Assembly: GCF_030410375.1 (NCBI RefSeq)
Contig: NZ_JAUHHE010000001.1
Span: forward strand, 248,001 to 312,000
DNA: 64,000 nt
DNA from: Zwartia vadi
GTDB lineage: Bacteria > Pseudomonadota > Gammaproteobacteria > Burkholderiales > Burkholderiaceae_B
Direction of reading: 5' to 3'
The notes under the pieces were generated by a model. That model did not search any database, was not told the DNA's origin, and saw only the letters and a program-made list of their open reading frames with translations. Shown one piece after another: positions 1-8,602 of this stretch. Position numbers and translations under genes: made by a program. Each line of letters opens with the position of its first letter. Position 1 is the stretch's first letter.

Positions 1-2
1 CA

Positions 3-644
3 ACTGTGCGGATCGTGCCACGCTTGAGAAATGCGCCCCTGGATCGACTCGTCGCCGAATACATGATTCTGGCAAACAGCACCTGGGGAGGCTTACTCTC
101 GACGCATGGCTTGCCGGGAATTTACCGCTCTCAACAAACAGGTCGCGTACGCATGAGCACGCATGCGCTTCCCCATGAAGCCATCGGCGTGCCGCAATAT
201 GCCTGGTGCACCTCGCCCTTGCGTCGATACGTGGATCTCGTCAATCAATGGCAATTGATTGCCGCGATTGATCATGGCGTCTCAGCACCACTGGTCGCGC
301 CCTTCAAACCGCGGGACGCGGATTTATTCGCCATCATTGGCGGGTTTGAGTCACAATATGTCGCATGGCATGACTTTCAAAACAATATGGAACGCTATTG
401 GTGTTTGCGTTGGCTACAACAGCAACAAATCACCAAATGTGAAGCCACCGTCCTCAAAGAGGATCTGGTCCGACTCAGCCGTGCACCCTTGGTCATTCGC
501 CTGGCCGGCCTCCCTGCTTTGGACAGAGGGCAGCGCATCACCCTTCAAATCAATGGCTTCGATGAATTGGCGCTCGAAATGGATTGTCAGTATGTTGCCT
601 GTATTGAAAACGAACCGCCCGAGGATCTGACACAAATAACGTGA
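3..644 (+). CDS. RNB-domain exoribonuclease (RNase II/R family), 3' part only
   Basis: The gene enters from the left edge, so only about 213 C-terminal residues are visible. They match the end of the RNB catalytic domain of RNase II/R-type 3'-5' exoribonucleases: a helix with LVAEYMILAN, then the TSPLRRYVDLVNQWQL segment, which carries the family's conserved SPxRRYxDLxxH-like motif (here NQWQL at its end). About 100 residues follow, where an S1-like domain would be expected. The stop codon overlaps the GTG start of the next gene in a GTGA junction, so the two are translationally coupled. Burkholderiales often carry such an RNB protein just before a TonB-like gene and aroE. Whether it is RNase II, RNase R or a shorter RNB protein cannot be decided without the N-terminus. 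Confidence 0.85.
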   Translation, partial: TVRIVPRLRNAPLDRLVAEYMILANSTWGGLLSTHGLPGIYRSQQTGRVRMSTHALPHEAIGVPQYAWCTSPLRRYVDLVNQWQLIAAIDHGVSAPLVAPFKPRDADLFAIIGGFESQYVAWHDFQNNMERYWCLRWLQQQQITKCEATVLKEDLVRLSRAPLVIRLAGLPALDRGQRITLQINGFDELALEMDCQYVACIENEPPEDLTQIT

Positions 645-1537
645 ACATCAGCAACTCCGCTCCCCTGGCAGCGACGACACCAGATCTGACGAACTGGTTA
701 ATCGCTCAACAGCGTTTCTTGCGCTGGGGTTTGTTGCTGTCTATTGCGGCGCATATGGCGCTGCTTGCCTGGCATAGGGCGACACCGCCTGCCCCGCTAC
801 CGAAACCATCCGAACTGGAAATCGTACTCGTCAATGCCGCGACGCAGAGCGAACCCACTGCGGCCCAATTGCTTGCACAAGTCAATGTCGACGGAGGGGG
901 GACGTCTGAGCGGGGATATATGACCACGCAGGTGCCTTACTCCGGAGATATCGCCGAACCTATCATGCTGGAGGCATTGAGCAAACAAAAGCAGCAACTC
1001 GAACTTCAGCAACAGCAACTGCTCACGCAACTCACTTCTCAACAACGCACTGTTCGCAGACCGCCAAACAGCAGTTCGGCCGAGTCAAACGAAACAGCAG
1101 GAGAAGACGAAACGGATCAAGATAGTCTGGTTTTAAACGGACAAATCGCGATACTCAAACAACGTATCGAACGCGAGAATGCGCAGCCACGCAAACACTT
1201 CAACGCGGTCTCGGCCCGCCAGACGCCCTATGCAACCTATATTGACCAATGGCGCCAGCGCATTGAAAAAATCGGCACCGAGCATTACCCAAGCGGCGTA
1301 GACGGAAAGTCCTATGGCAGCGTTCAGGCCACGCTCACCATTCGATCGGATGGCACCATCGCGGATCTCACAATCAATCGACCTTCCAATCAGCCTTTAC
1401 TGAATCAGGCGGTGCGTCGCATCGCCCAGCTTTCAGCCCCTTTCGCACCCTTTCCCCCGGACATGGCCAGAAAAATCGATCAACTCGTACTGACCCGAAC
1501 CTGGCATTTTGTAAACGGTACTCTGGAGACCAAATAG
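641..1537 (+). CDS. TonB-like energy transducer protein
   Basis: This 298-residue protein has a single membrane anchor near residues 28-47, then a periplasmic stretch. A glutamine-rich, probably coiled-coil segment spans about 107-175, with runs such as QQQLEL-QQQQ. A C-terminal TonB-like domain covers about 203-295 (YATYIDQWRQRIEKIG, then a beta-rich part ending WHF). TonB proteins pass proton-motive energy from ExbBD to outer-membrane receptors. No exbB or exbD is adjacent, and the proline-rich spacer of classical TonB is weak here. It may therefore be a TonB-domain protein of the cell envelope rather than the main TonB. The start is GTG, overlapping the stop of the RNB gene; aroE follows after one base. 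Confidence 0.75.
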   Translation: MNISNSAPLAATTPDLTNWLIAQQRFLRWGLLLSIAAHMALLAWHRATPPAPLPKPSELEIVLVNAATQSEPTAAQLLAQVNVDGGGTSERGYMTTQVPYSGDIAEPIMLEALSKQKQQLELQQQQLLTQLTSQQRTVRRPPNSSSAESNETAGEDETDQDSLVLNGQIAILKQRIERENAQPRKHFNAVSARQTPYATYIDQWRQRIEKIGTEHYPSGVDGKSYGSVQATLTIRSDGTIADLTINRPSNQPLLNQAVRRIAQLSAPFAPFPPDMARKIDQLVLTRTWHFVNGTLETK

Positions 1538-1538
1538 C

Positions 1539-2432
1539 ATGGCGCTCATCGTCAAAATCAGACCCACCTCTGGCCCAACAGACGCGAACACTGCACGCTT
1601 TGCTGTCGTCGGCCATCCAGTCAAGCACAGCCGCTCACCCTCCATTCATGCGCAATTTGCCGCGCAGACCGAGATCAAACTGATTTACGAGCGCCTGGAA
1701 GCACCGCTTGATGGTTTTAAACAGACCGTGGAACAGTTTTTCGCGTCGGGTGGGCGCGGCCTCAATGTCACCGTTCCTTTCAAGCTCGAGGCATGGGAAT
1801 TGGCGCGCAGGCATCTCAGTGCACGCGCGCGCCAAGCGCAGGCTGTCAACACACTCTGGATGCGCGACGGCTCCCTGCATGGCTGCAACACGGATGGTGT
1901 GGGTTTGGTTTCCGACCTCAAACAGCTAGGCGTGCCGTGTAAAGACGCGCGCATCCTGTTAGTGGGTGCTGGCGGCGCATCGCAAGGCGTCATGGGGCCG
2001 CTACTCGATACAGGCTGCGCGAGACTACATATCGTCAATCGGACAGCCGAACGCGCGCATGCCCTCGCTGCCGAATGGCACGCCAACGAATCCATCCCCG
2101 CACAGCGCTTGACAGCGGGGAGTCTGGCTGACGCAGCCAACTCCTCCGGCTGGGATGTCGTCATCAATGCGAGTGCCAGTAGTTTGGAGGGCTTGGCACC
2201 CGCTCTGCCCTCGGGACTTTACGCCCCGAATGCATGGGCCTATGACATGATGTATGCCGCACAACCAACTGCCTTCATGCTCCAGGCAAAGGCAGATGGT
2301 GCGACCCACTTGAGCGATGGCTTGGGCATGCTGGTTGGACAGGCTGCCGAGAGTTTTTTCATCTGGCATGGAAAACGACCCGATATCCAACCCGTGCTGG
2401 CGTCTTTGCGGGCTGAAATCAGCCAATCCTGA
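1539..2432 (+). CDS. aroE: Shikimate 5-dehydrogenase (NADP)
   Basis: AroE reduces 3-dehydroshikimate to shikimate with NADPH in the cytoplasmic aromatic amino acid pathway. The 297-residue product shows the substrate-binding SRSPSIH motif near residue 31. It also has the catalytic-lysine motif NVTVPFK (near 77-83), NTDG (near 111), a glycine-rich nucleotide-binding loop VGAGGAS (near 141-147) and an NRTxxR motif (NRTAER). The N-terminus carries about 17 residues before the usual FAVVGHPV strand, and no internal Met offers a later start. The gene sits one base after the TonB-like gene and just before lptG, so it is probably co-transcribed. Family assignment is secure. Confidence 0.95.
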   Translation: MALIVKIRPTSGPTDANTARFAVVGHPVKHSRSPSIHAQFAAQTEIKLIYERLEAPLDGFKQTVEQFFASGGRGLNVTVPFKLEAWELARRHLSARARQAQAVNTLWMRDGSLHGCNTDGVGLVSDLKQLGVPCKDARILLVGAGGASQGVMGPLLDTGCARLHIVNRTAERAHALAAEWHANESIPAQRLTAGSLADAANSSGWDVVINASASSLEGLAPALPSGLYAPNAWAYDMMYAAQPTAFMLQAKADGATHLSDGLGMLVGQAAESFFIWHGKRPDIQPVLASLRAEISQS

Positions 2433-2453
2433 TTGGGTATTACACTTGTACCT

Positions 2454-3632
2454 ATGAGAACCGCCCGACGCTACCTCGCCAAAGAAATCTACCGCTCCAC
2501 TTCAGTGGTGCTGATCGCCTTATTGGGACTGTTCACCTTCTTTACCCTGGTGGATGAGCTCGACACGGTAGGCGACACGTTTCCTCTGACAGCATTGTTT
2601 TACCTCCAGGTACTCTCCATTCCGACGCGGCTCTACGACCTACTCCCGATCGGAGTGTTGATTGGCGCCATTTTGGCCCTCTCGAGCCTGGCTCAACGCA
2701 ATGAGCTGGTGATCTTGCGGGTGTCCGGGGTCAGTGGATTCGGACTGTTAAAAATGCTGTGGACTGTCTCGTTACCCATCATTTTCGGCGCGCTGATTTT
2801 GTCCGAATTCCTGACTCCCATTGCCGAAATCAAAAGTAGTGAAACCAACCTGTTGATGCGTGGCAAAGTCGAAGGCGGCCGTTTATCCAGCGGGTACTGG
2901 TTCAAGGAACCTACACCAAACGGGGGTATGCGTATCATCAATGTCGGCAACTTGCTCTCTTCAGGTAATGTTGCCAACCTGCGCGTCTACGAGTTTCCTG
3001 ATGGTCAAAAACTTTCACTCGTGGCACAGTCTGCGTCCGGTCGCTTTACCGATGGCAAGCTCGTGATGCAAAAAGTCACAGAAAATCACATCTCTCCTTC
3101 GATTGAAAAAACGCTATCCGATGCGAAGGTCTCCTCGACGCCCGCGGTGACCATCACGCAGACTGCCGAGCGTAGTTTCGATACCTCTCTGACAGCTGAA
3201 CGCCTCGTCGCCAGGATTCTGACCCCCGAACGCATGTCCATGCTTGCCTTGAGTGACTACATTGACTACCTCGATCGCAACCAGTTGCAGGCAGACCGCC
3301 AGATCGTGGCAATCTGGCGCAAGCTCGCCTACCCGTTCACGCTTCTGGTGATGCTCACGATCGCCGCACCGATCAGTTTTATGCAAACACGCCGCGGTGG
3401 TGTGGGTGCAAAGGTCTTTTTGGGGATTTTGCTAGGCACCGGTTTCTTCATGATCAATCAGCTCGCGCTCAACGTCAGCCTGCTCTATAACTGGTCACCC
3501 ATCGTCACCGCACTGCTGCCAAATATCGGCGCCATGATTCTTGCACTCACAGCAGTCTTTACCATGGAAAATCGTAACGCGATCGCCAATCGCAATCGCA
3601 CGCGCTCTGTCTGGAAGAAGTCCCCCGTATGA
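2454..3632 (+). CDS. lptG: Lipopolysaccharide export permease LptG
   Basis: LptG with LptF forms the inner-membrane permease of the LptB2FG ABC exporter, which extracts LPS and passes it to LptC. The product is about 392 residues and has the family layout: three N-terminal membrane helices (starting [12 protein letters not shown]; then about 50-80 and 100-120 of the protein), a periplasmic beta-jellyroll domain in the middle, and three C-terminal helices (from about residue 300). The ATG at 2454 is preferred over the upstream TTG at 2433 because family members begin with a short M-R-T-x-x-R-Y-L motif. No lptF lies next to it in this window, which is common in betaproteobacteria. It overlaps apaH by 4 bases. 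Confidence 0.9.
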   Translation: MRTARRYLAKEIYRSTSVVLIALLGLFTFFTLVDELDTVGDTFPLTALFYLQVLSIPTRLYDLLPIGVLIGAILALSSLAQRNELVILRVSGVSGFGLLKMLWTVSLPIIFGALILSEFLTPIAEIKSSETNLLMRGKVEGGRLSSGYWFKEPTPNGGMRIINVGNLLSSGNVANLRVYEFPDGQKLSLVAQSASGRFTDGKLVMQKVTENHISPSIEKTLSDAKVSSTPAVTITQTAERSFDTSLTAERLVARILTPERMSMLALSDYIDYLDRNQLQADRQIVAIWRKLAYPFTLLVMLTIAAPISFMQTRRGGVGAKVFLGILLGTGFFMINQLALNVSLLYNWSPIVTALLPNIGAMILALTAVFTMENRNAIANRNRTRSVWKKSPV

Positions 3633-4465
3633 GCATGTCCAGCATTTGGATGATCGGAGATATTCAAGGGTGTTGCGGCTCCCTTGAGACACTCTTATCT
3701 CAACCCGAGATTCAGGAGGATGCCGACGCGCAATTCTGGTTTGCGGGTGATCTGGTCAACCGTGGTCCTCAATCGCTCGCCACACTCAGACGCATCATGT
3801 CGCTTGGAAAGCGAGCTACCGTGGTGTTAGGCAACCACGATCTGCACTTGCTGGCGATGGCGGCCGGTGTTCGCAAAAACGGTAAAAAAGACACGCTTGA
3901 TGAAGTGCTCGCAGCCGACGATGCGCAAGACATCATCGACTGGCTCCGCAAGCAACCGCTGGCGCATTACGGCTTTGGACATCTGCTCGTGCATGCTGGC
4001 GTCCTGCCACAGTGGGATACCGAGCAAACACTCGCACTCGCAGCCGAAGTACAAAGCGCGTTGCAAAGTCCGGACTGGAAAAAACATTTGCAATCCATGT
4101 ACGGCAATACCCCTGATCATTGGGATGAGCGCCTCAAAGGTCCGGATCGCTTACGTGTGATCATCAATGCACTGACACGCTTGCGCTACTGCGACAAACA
4201 AGGTCGAATGAACCTGACTCTCAAGACCGAGCCGTCCAAAGACGACAAGTCACTCGTGCCTTGGTTTAGTTTGCCTAAACGTGCCACTCGCGATGTGACG
4301 GTTGTATTTGGACACTGGTCGACTCTTGGCCTCAAACTCGACAGCGATGTGATCTGCCTGGACAGCGGCTGCCTTTGGGGCGGACATTTGACGGCAGTGC
4401 GGCTGCAAGACCACGCTGTCGTGCAAGTGCCTTGTGCACAAACGCTTGATCCGTTCGAAGACTAG
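3629..4465 (+). CDS. apaH: Diadenosine tetraphosphatase (symmetrical)
   Basis: ApaH cleaves Ap4A symmetrically to two ADP and also removes Np4-type caps from RNA 5' ends. The 278-residue protein has the metallophosphatase signature in order: GDIQGC (near residue 11), GDLVNRGP (near 42), GNHDLHL (near 71) and VHAGVLPQW (near 122). A GHW motif near residue 230 and DSGCLWGG near 246 are typical of ApaH. The ATG overlaps the lptG stop, and GAAG just upstream can act as the ribosome binding site. It ends the plus-strand run and is convergent with the hydrolase at 4484. Confidence 0.93.
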   Translation: MSMSSIWMIGDIQGCCGSLETLLSQPEIQEDADAQFWFAGDLVNRGPQSLATLRRIMSLGKRATVVLGNHDLHLLAMAAGVRKNGKKDTLDEVLAADDAQDIIDWLRKQPLAHYGFGHLLVHAGVLPQWDTEQTLALAAEVQSALQSPDWKKHLQSMYGNTPDHWDERLKGPDRLRVIINALTRLRYCDKQGRMNLTLKTEPSKDDKSLVPWFSLPKRATRDVTVVFGHWSTLGLKLDSDVICLDSGCLWGGHLTAVRLQDHAVVQVPCAQTLDPFED

Positions 4466-4483
4466 AGACTGAAAGTGCGATCC

Positions 4484-5338
4484 CTATGCGGGCGTCTGGC
4501 CCTCAAGAAACCAGTTGTTCAATAAAGCATTTACAGGTTCAGAGGCCTCGAAATTCACCCAATGTCCAACATCGGGCAAGATGACACCATGGCGCCTGGC
4601 CCGCCCCTCCACCATATTCGTCATCAAGTATTCGGGCGTGCACGTGACATCGTGCTCGCCCCAGATGAGGAAAGTCTCGCCCTTGTAGAGATCGAGCGCA
4701 GGACCTAACAGACCACGACCAGAGATTCCACGGCTGCGGAAGCGGGTGTTGATACATGAATAAGTATGGATACCCAAGGCAAAGGGATCGATCTGCTCAT
4801 CGGCATAAATCATATGTGCCCAGAGGTTAAAGCGCATCGCCTCCAGAAACGCCTCCTCGGTCTCGGCGCGCTTCCAGTTGATCAGTTTGCCGCGCTCTCG
4901 ACGCGGTCCGCCATGCCCGCCCGGTCCGAGCAAAGCCAAACGACGCACAGGCAAACCTTTGGCGGCGACGTTGGCGGAAACCAGGCCGCCAAAAGAAAAA
5001 CCTGCCAAATCAACAGGCGTCTCAGCGCCAAAAAGTTGGGTCAGACAAGAAGCCGTCACCTCGACCATGGTCTCGAAATCGCCGAACATGGGATCGCTTG
5101 AATCACCATAACCAGCGAGATTGGGAACCCACACCGAAAAATTTTTAGACAGGGCTTCGATATTACGCGCCCAGTGCAGCCAGCTTCCGTGTCCACCATG
5201 AATCAGGACCAGGGGCGTACCCTCGCCAAACTGTCGCCAGCTCACCTGTTGTTCGCCAACCTGGACAACATGATGGACCGCGCGTTTTTCAAATTCGGCG
5301 ATCCAATCAAGAGTGAGCTGATTCACGGGGCTGGACAT
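4484..5338 (-). CDS. Alpha/beta hydrolase fold protein
   Basis: This 284-residue alpha/beta hydrolase has an oxyanion-hole HGGHGSW motif (near 48-54), the nucleophile elbow GFSFGG (near 117-122, Ser nucleophile), an acidic residue in the segment WGEHDVT and a C-terminal His in DVGHWVNFE. It begins well with AGGAAG upstream of the ATG. It diverges from the LigJ-like hydratase gene over a 125-bp gap, so the two may share regulation. Hydrolases of this class include meta-cleavage product hydrolases and esterases, and a role with the neighbouring aromatic-degradation enzyme is possible. The substrate cannot be read from sequence. Confidence 0.8.
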   Translation of the reverse strand: MSSPVNQLTLDWIAEFEKRAVHHVVQVGEQQVSWRQFGEGTPLVLIHGGHGSWLHWARNIEALSKNFSVWVPNLAGYGDSSDPMFGDFETMVEVTASCLTQLFGAETPVDLAGFSFGGLVSANVAAKGLPVRRLALLGPGGHGGPRRERGKLINWKRAETEEAFLEAMRFNLWAHMIYADEQIDPFALGIHTYSCINTRFRSRGISGRGLLGPALDLYKGETFLIWGEHDVTCTPEYLMTNMVEGRARRHGVILPDVGHWVNFEASEPVNALLNNWFLEGQTPA

Positions 5339-5463
5339 GAAAAGGGCTTCCTGTAGGGCAAAAGGTAAAAATTGATGTGCCTGATATTATCCCAAGGGAC
5401 AAGTCCGTCAAACTCATTAAAATTGTGTACAGTGCTCTTTTTCATCGTTTACAGAGCCTAAAC

Positions 5464-6498
5464 ATGATTATCGATTGCCACGGTCACTTCACCACCACCC
5501 CTCCCCAAGTCGCTAAATTTCGTGCGGATCAAATCGCAGAGTTTCAACGCACCGGCCAGGCGCCCACCACACCCCCACCCGCCGTCTCCGACGACGAAAT
5601 CCGTCATGGTATCGACAACAACCAGCTGCGCATCATGAAAGAGCGCGGCATAGACATGACGATTTTCTCGCCCAAAGCGGTTGCAATGGACCATCACATG
5701 GGCAACGAGGACACTAACGTTGTCTGGGCACGTTATAACAACGAACTCATCCATCGCGTCTGCAAGCTCTACCCCGATCATTTCATTGGCGTTTGCCAGC
5801 TCCCTCAGGCCGCCGGGGTCGCACCCGGCAAGCGCGTCATCGAAGAGCTCGAACGTTGTGTCAAAGAGTTCGGCTTTATCGGCGCCAACATCAATCCCGA
5901 TCCAACCGGTGGGCGCTGGAGTGATCCACCGCTCTGGGATAAAAAATGGTGGTATCCGCTTTACGAAAAAATGGTCGAACTCGACGTGCCAGCCATGATT
6001 CACGTCAGCGGATCCTGCAATCCACATTTCAATGCGGTCGCTACCCACTATATCAATGGCGACACAACTGCCTTTGTGCAGTTCATGACCTCAGATATTT
6101 TCAAAGACTTCCCGACACTGAAGTTCATCATTCCCCATGGTGGTGGCGCGGCGCCCTACCACTGGGGTCGCTATCGCGGCATGGCCCTGGACATGGGAAT
6201 CTCCTCGCTGGAGGAAAAAGTACTAAACAACGTCTTTTTCGATACCTGCGTCTATCATCAGCCCGGTATCGATTTGCTGCTTCGGGTTGTACCCAACAAG
6301 AACATCCTGTTCGCTTCGGAAACAGTGGGTGCCGTTCAGGGAATCGATCCAGTGACCAATTTCTATTTCGACGATACACGCCGCTATATCGAGGCATCAC
6401 CCTCGGCCGACGACTCCCAGAAAAAGAAAATCTTCGCTCACAACGCGCTCGGCGTGTATGCACGTCTGCGTGCACACCCACGTTGCCAAAGCTGCTGA
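5464..6498 (+). CDS. ligJ: 4-oxalomesaconate hydratase, LigJ-type amidohydrolase
   Basis: The 344-residue protein starts MIIDCHGHFTT, the metal-binding HxH strand of the amidohydrolase superfamily. From memory of the family, it resembles the LigJ group along its length: MKERGIDMTIFSPKA, the GANINPDPTGG loop, PAMIHVSGSCN, the FKDFPTLKFIIPHGGG strand and an ILFASETVGAVQGIDP segment. LigJ hydrates 4-oxalomesaconate to 4-carboxy-4-hydroxy-2-oxoadipate in 4,5-cleavage of protocatechuate and in gallate degradation. None of the other pathway genes (dioxygenase, aldolase, 2-pyrone-4,6-dicarboxylate hydrolase) is in this window. The start at 5464 is chosen because the CHGH motif begins the domain; the frame is open for 29 codons upstream. 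Confidence 0.8.
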   Translation: MIIDCHGHFTTTPPQVAKFRADQIAEFQRTGQAPTTPPPAVSDDEIRHGIDNNQLRIMKERGIDMTIFSPKAVAMDHHMGNEDTNVVWARYNNELIHRVCKLYPDHFIGVCQLPQAAGVAPGKRVIEELERCVKEFGFIGANINPDPTGGRWSDPPLWDKKWWYPLYEKMVELDVPAMIHVSGSCNPHFNAVATHYINGDTTAFVQFMTSDIFKDFPTLKFIIPHGGGAAPYHWGRYRGMALDMGISSLEEKVLNNVFFDTCVYHQPGIDLLLRVVPNKNILFASETVGAVQGIDPVTNFYFDDTRRYIEASPSADDSQKKKIFAHNALGVYARLRAHPRCQSC

Positions 6499-6506
6499 GT
6501 ACAGAC

Positions 6507-7286
6507 TCAGTCCGCTTGCGTGCTTGGCTCGATCTCTCCTGAGGCGGACCGCCTCAGGACGACTTCTCTGAGCACTTGATGTGCACGGCGTCCAAGTTCC
6601 GCTCTCGTGGGCACAACCGGTTCTTCTGGCGACCAGATCGGCGGCAAAAACACGACCTCAATAGAAATACCCTGGCCCCCCAGCACTCTCCAGAGGTTCT
6701 GCATCAAATTTTCTTCGCCTACAAAGGCTGCGAAATCACTGCGTCTGCCATGATGGAAAAATAACAATGCCACGGGTTGTATGGGGACGGCCGCTCGCCT
6801 CGCCGGCTCAAAAAGATTGGCATAAAAAGGTAACAAGTCATAACCAGTGGAGGTTGTTCCCTCCGGAAACAAACCGACCACCTGGCCAGACTCAAATTTA
6901 TCCTGCATGGCCCGGCCCACTTTTTGCACAGCATGTCGCGAGGCGCGCTCGATAAAGATCGTATCAGCCCCTGCGACTAACCAGCCCAACAACGGCCAGC
7001 GACGGATTTCGCTCTTTGCGATAAACACAGCGGCCCGCACTTGGTTGATCGCAAAGATGTCCAACCAGGAAACATGATTGATCACCCACAACGCAGGTCC
7101 TTGCATCAAAGGCGAACCAGAGTGTGCAACCTGAACGCCACAGAGCCGCAGCAAGATACCTGACCAGCGCCGCTTAATTTCCAGCCGCTTCAAACGACTG
7201 ACAAGGGGAAAGATCAAGGCGAGGATCGACAATCCGATCAATACCCAGGACAAAGCCACAGTGGCTCTCAAGGCAAAGCGAAACAC
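6507..7286 (-). CDS. plsC: 1-acyl-sn-glycerol-3-phosphate acyltransferase (PlsC family)
   Basis: The protein has a membrane-anchoring N-terminus (ATVALSWVLIGLSILALIF) and then the PlsC domain. Motif I is NHVSWLD (the NHxxxxD acyltransferase motif), motif II lies around IERAS, and motif III is FPEGTTS. It should transfer an acyl chain to lysophosphatidate or a related lysolipid at the inner membrane. The start is uncertain: GTG at 7284-7286 is used here, while TTG at 7290-7292 would overlap the TGA of pyrC'. Either way it is tightly coupled to pyrC'. The 3' end contains a 23-bp palindrome. Confidence 0.85.
   Translation of the reverse strand: MFRFALRATVALSWVLIGLSILALIFPLVSRLKRLEIKRRWSGILLRLCGVQVAHSGSPLMQGPALWVINHVSWLDIFAINQVRAAVFIAKSEIRRWPLLGWLVAGADTIFIERASRHAVQKVGRAMQDKFESGQVVGLFPEGTTSTGYDLLPFYANLFEPARRAAVPIQPVALLFFHHGRRSDFAAFVGEENLMQNLWRVLGGQGISIEVVFLPPIWSPEEPVVPTRAELGRRAHQVLREVVLRRSASGEIEPSTQAD
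6537..6559. repeat. Perfect 11-bp inverted repeat in the 3' end of plsC
   Basis: The arms TCCTGAGGCGG and CCGCCTCAGGA are exact reverse complements separated by one A. The element lies within the last 20 codons of plsC and about 40 bases after the stop of ligJ on the other strand. As RNA it would form a GC-rich hairpin from either strand, so a bidirectional transcript-end or stabilising role is plausible. No T-run follows on either strand, so it is not a textbook terminator. Confidence 0.6.
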
Positions 7287-7288
7287 TT

Positions 7289-8602
7289 TCAAACAGATCG
7301 TTCCCAAACAATGTCTCCGCGCAGCACAGTCGTCTGAACGCGACCGGGCAACTCTCTGCCCAAAAATGGCGTGTGTGTACCCTGACTCAACAACGACTCG
7401 CGACACACGATCCAATAGTCCTGCGGATCGACGATACACAGATCAGCTGAGGCACCCACGCTGAGCGTACCGACTGGCGCACCCAACACAGCGCCGGGTG
7501 TGTACGTCACAAGCTTGAGGGCCTCTGTCAAGGGCACCCTTGCCTCCTGCGCCCACTTCAGAATGAGCGACAAAAGTAGCTCCACACCGATCGAGCCAGA
7601 TGCCGCCCGCGCAAAGGGCCGCAGCTTCGCCTCTTCAGGCAGCGGCGTATGGTCCGAACACACCGCATCAATCGTGCCATCCAGCAGTCCCTGTCGAAGC
7701 GCATCCCGATCGCGTTGCCCCCGCACGGGAGGATCCAGTCGCAAATTGGTGTCGTAAAAACCAATGTCGATATCAGTCAGATGCACGTTGTTGGCTGCCA
7801 CATCACAGGTGAGCGCCAGGCCTTCTTTTTTGGCAGCTCTGACAAGCGCGACCCCCTGTGCGCTCGACAAACGACACACATGCAAACGTACACCCGTCGC
7901 ACGCTGCAATGATAGGAGTGCTTGTAGCGCAATCGTTTCTGCCTCGACCGCAATGCCTTCGAGCCCCAGACGCGTAGCATAGGCGCCACTGGCCACCACA
8001 CCGGCTCGAGATAGCCAAGGGTCCTGTGGCCGCACCCACAGCGCGTAGCCAAAGCTTGCTGCGTATTGCATCGCGCGCAATAACACTGCGGTATCCTGAA
8101 TAGGCGTATCTCCCTGAGACAATGCCACACAGCCTGCCTCAGTCAGTCCAACCATTTCTGTGAGGTGCTTTCCAGCCAACCGTGTTGTCATCGCACCCAA
8201 AGGATAGACCTTGAGGCCTTGCTGATCCAGGGCAACAGACTGCGCATCCATGTGTGTTCTAAAGGCTTGTACACGCTCGGGTGTATCAAGTACCGGATGA
8301 GCCTCTGGAGGGACCGCCACGCTTGTCACACCACCGGAGATTGCCGCGCGTATTTCAGGGTTGATTTGTCCAGCTACTGAATACTCGACAGATTCCCGTT
8401 CAGGCGCAGTCAACCGCACGGCAAGATCAACCAAGCCTGGTAGCACCAGTTTGTCCTTCGCATTCAATACACGCTCTGCAACAAATCCTTGTGCGGCGAC
8501 ACCGACTGATACGATCTTTCCATCCGCGATACAGACATCACCTACAGCATCGATTCCATTTGCTGGGTCGATGATACGTCCTTGCCGAATCAAGAGCTTC
8601 AT
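7289..8602 (-). CDS. pyrX: Pseudo-dihydroorotase PyrC' (PyrX)
   Basis: The 437-residue protein has the amidohydrolase fold of dihydroorotase but a broken metal site. The usual DxHxHxR motif reads DLAVRLT (residues 59-65), so both histidines are gone. Later elements are recognisable: LDPPVRGQRDRDALRQGL, then CSDHTPLPEEAK and GSIGVELLLSL. This pattern is known for PyrC' of Pseudomonas and relatives, a catalytically dead subunit that supports assembly of class A aspartate transcarbamoylase. Its ATG overlaps the stop of the pyrB-like gene (ATGA), so the two are coupled. Here its partner also lacks an active site, so its role in this organism is unclear. Confidence 0.88.
   Translation of the reverse strand: MKLLIRQGRIIDPANGIDAVGDVCIADGKIVSVGVAAQGFVAERVLNAKDKLVLPGLVDLAVRLTAPERESVEYSVAGQINPEIRAAISGGVTSVAVPPEAHPVLDTPERVQAFRTHMDAQSVALDQQGLKVYPLGAMTTRLAGKHLTEMVGLTEAGCVALSQGDTPIQDTAVLLRAMQYAASFGYALWVRPQDPWLSRAGVVASGAYATRLGLEGIAVEAETIALQALLSLQRATGVRLHVCRLSSAQGVALVRAAKKEGLALTCDVAANNVHLTDIDIGFYDTNLRLDPPVRGQRDRDALRQGLLDGTIDAVCSDHTPLPEEAKLRPFARAASGSIGVELLLSLILKWAQEARVPLTEALKLVTYTPGAVLGAPVGTLSVGASADLCIVDPQDYWIVCRESLLSQGTHTPFLGRELPGRVQTTVLRGDIVWERSV

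Noticed and set aside
5458..6048. 196-codon open frame antisense to ligJ
   Set aside because: Shadow of the strongly conserved hydratase; the translated product is Asp/Val/Gly-rich with no family match.
5946..6542. 198-codon open frame in another plus-strand frame over ligJ
   Set aside because: It overlaps the conserved part of ligJ and has no recognisable domain or ribosome binding site.
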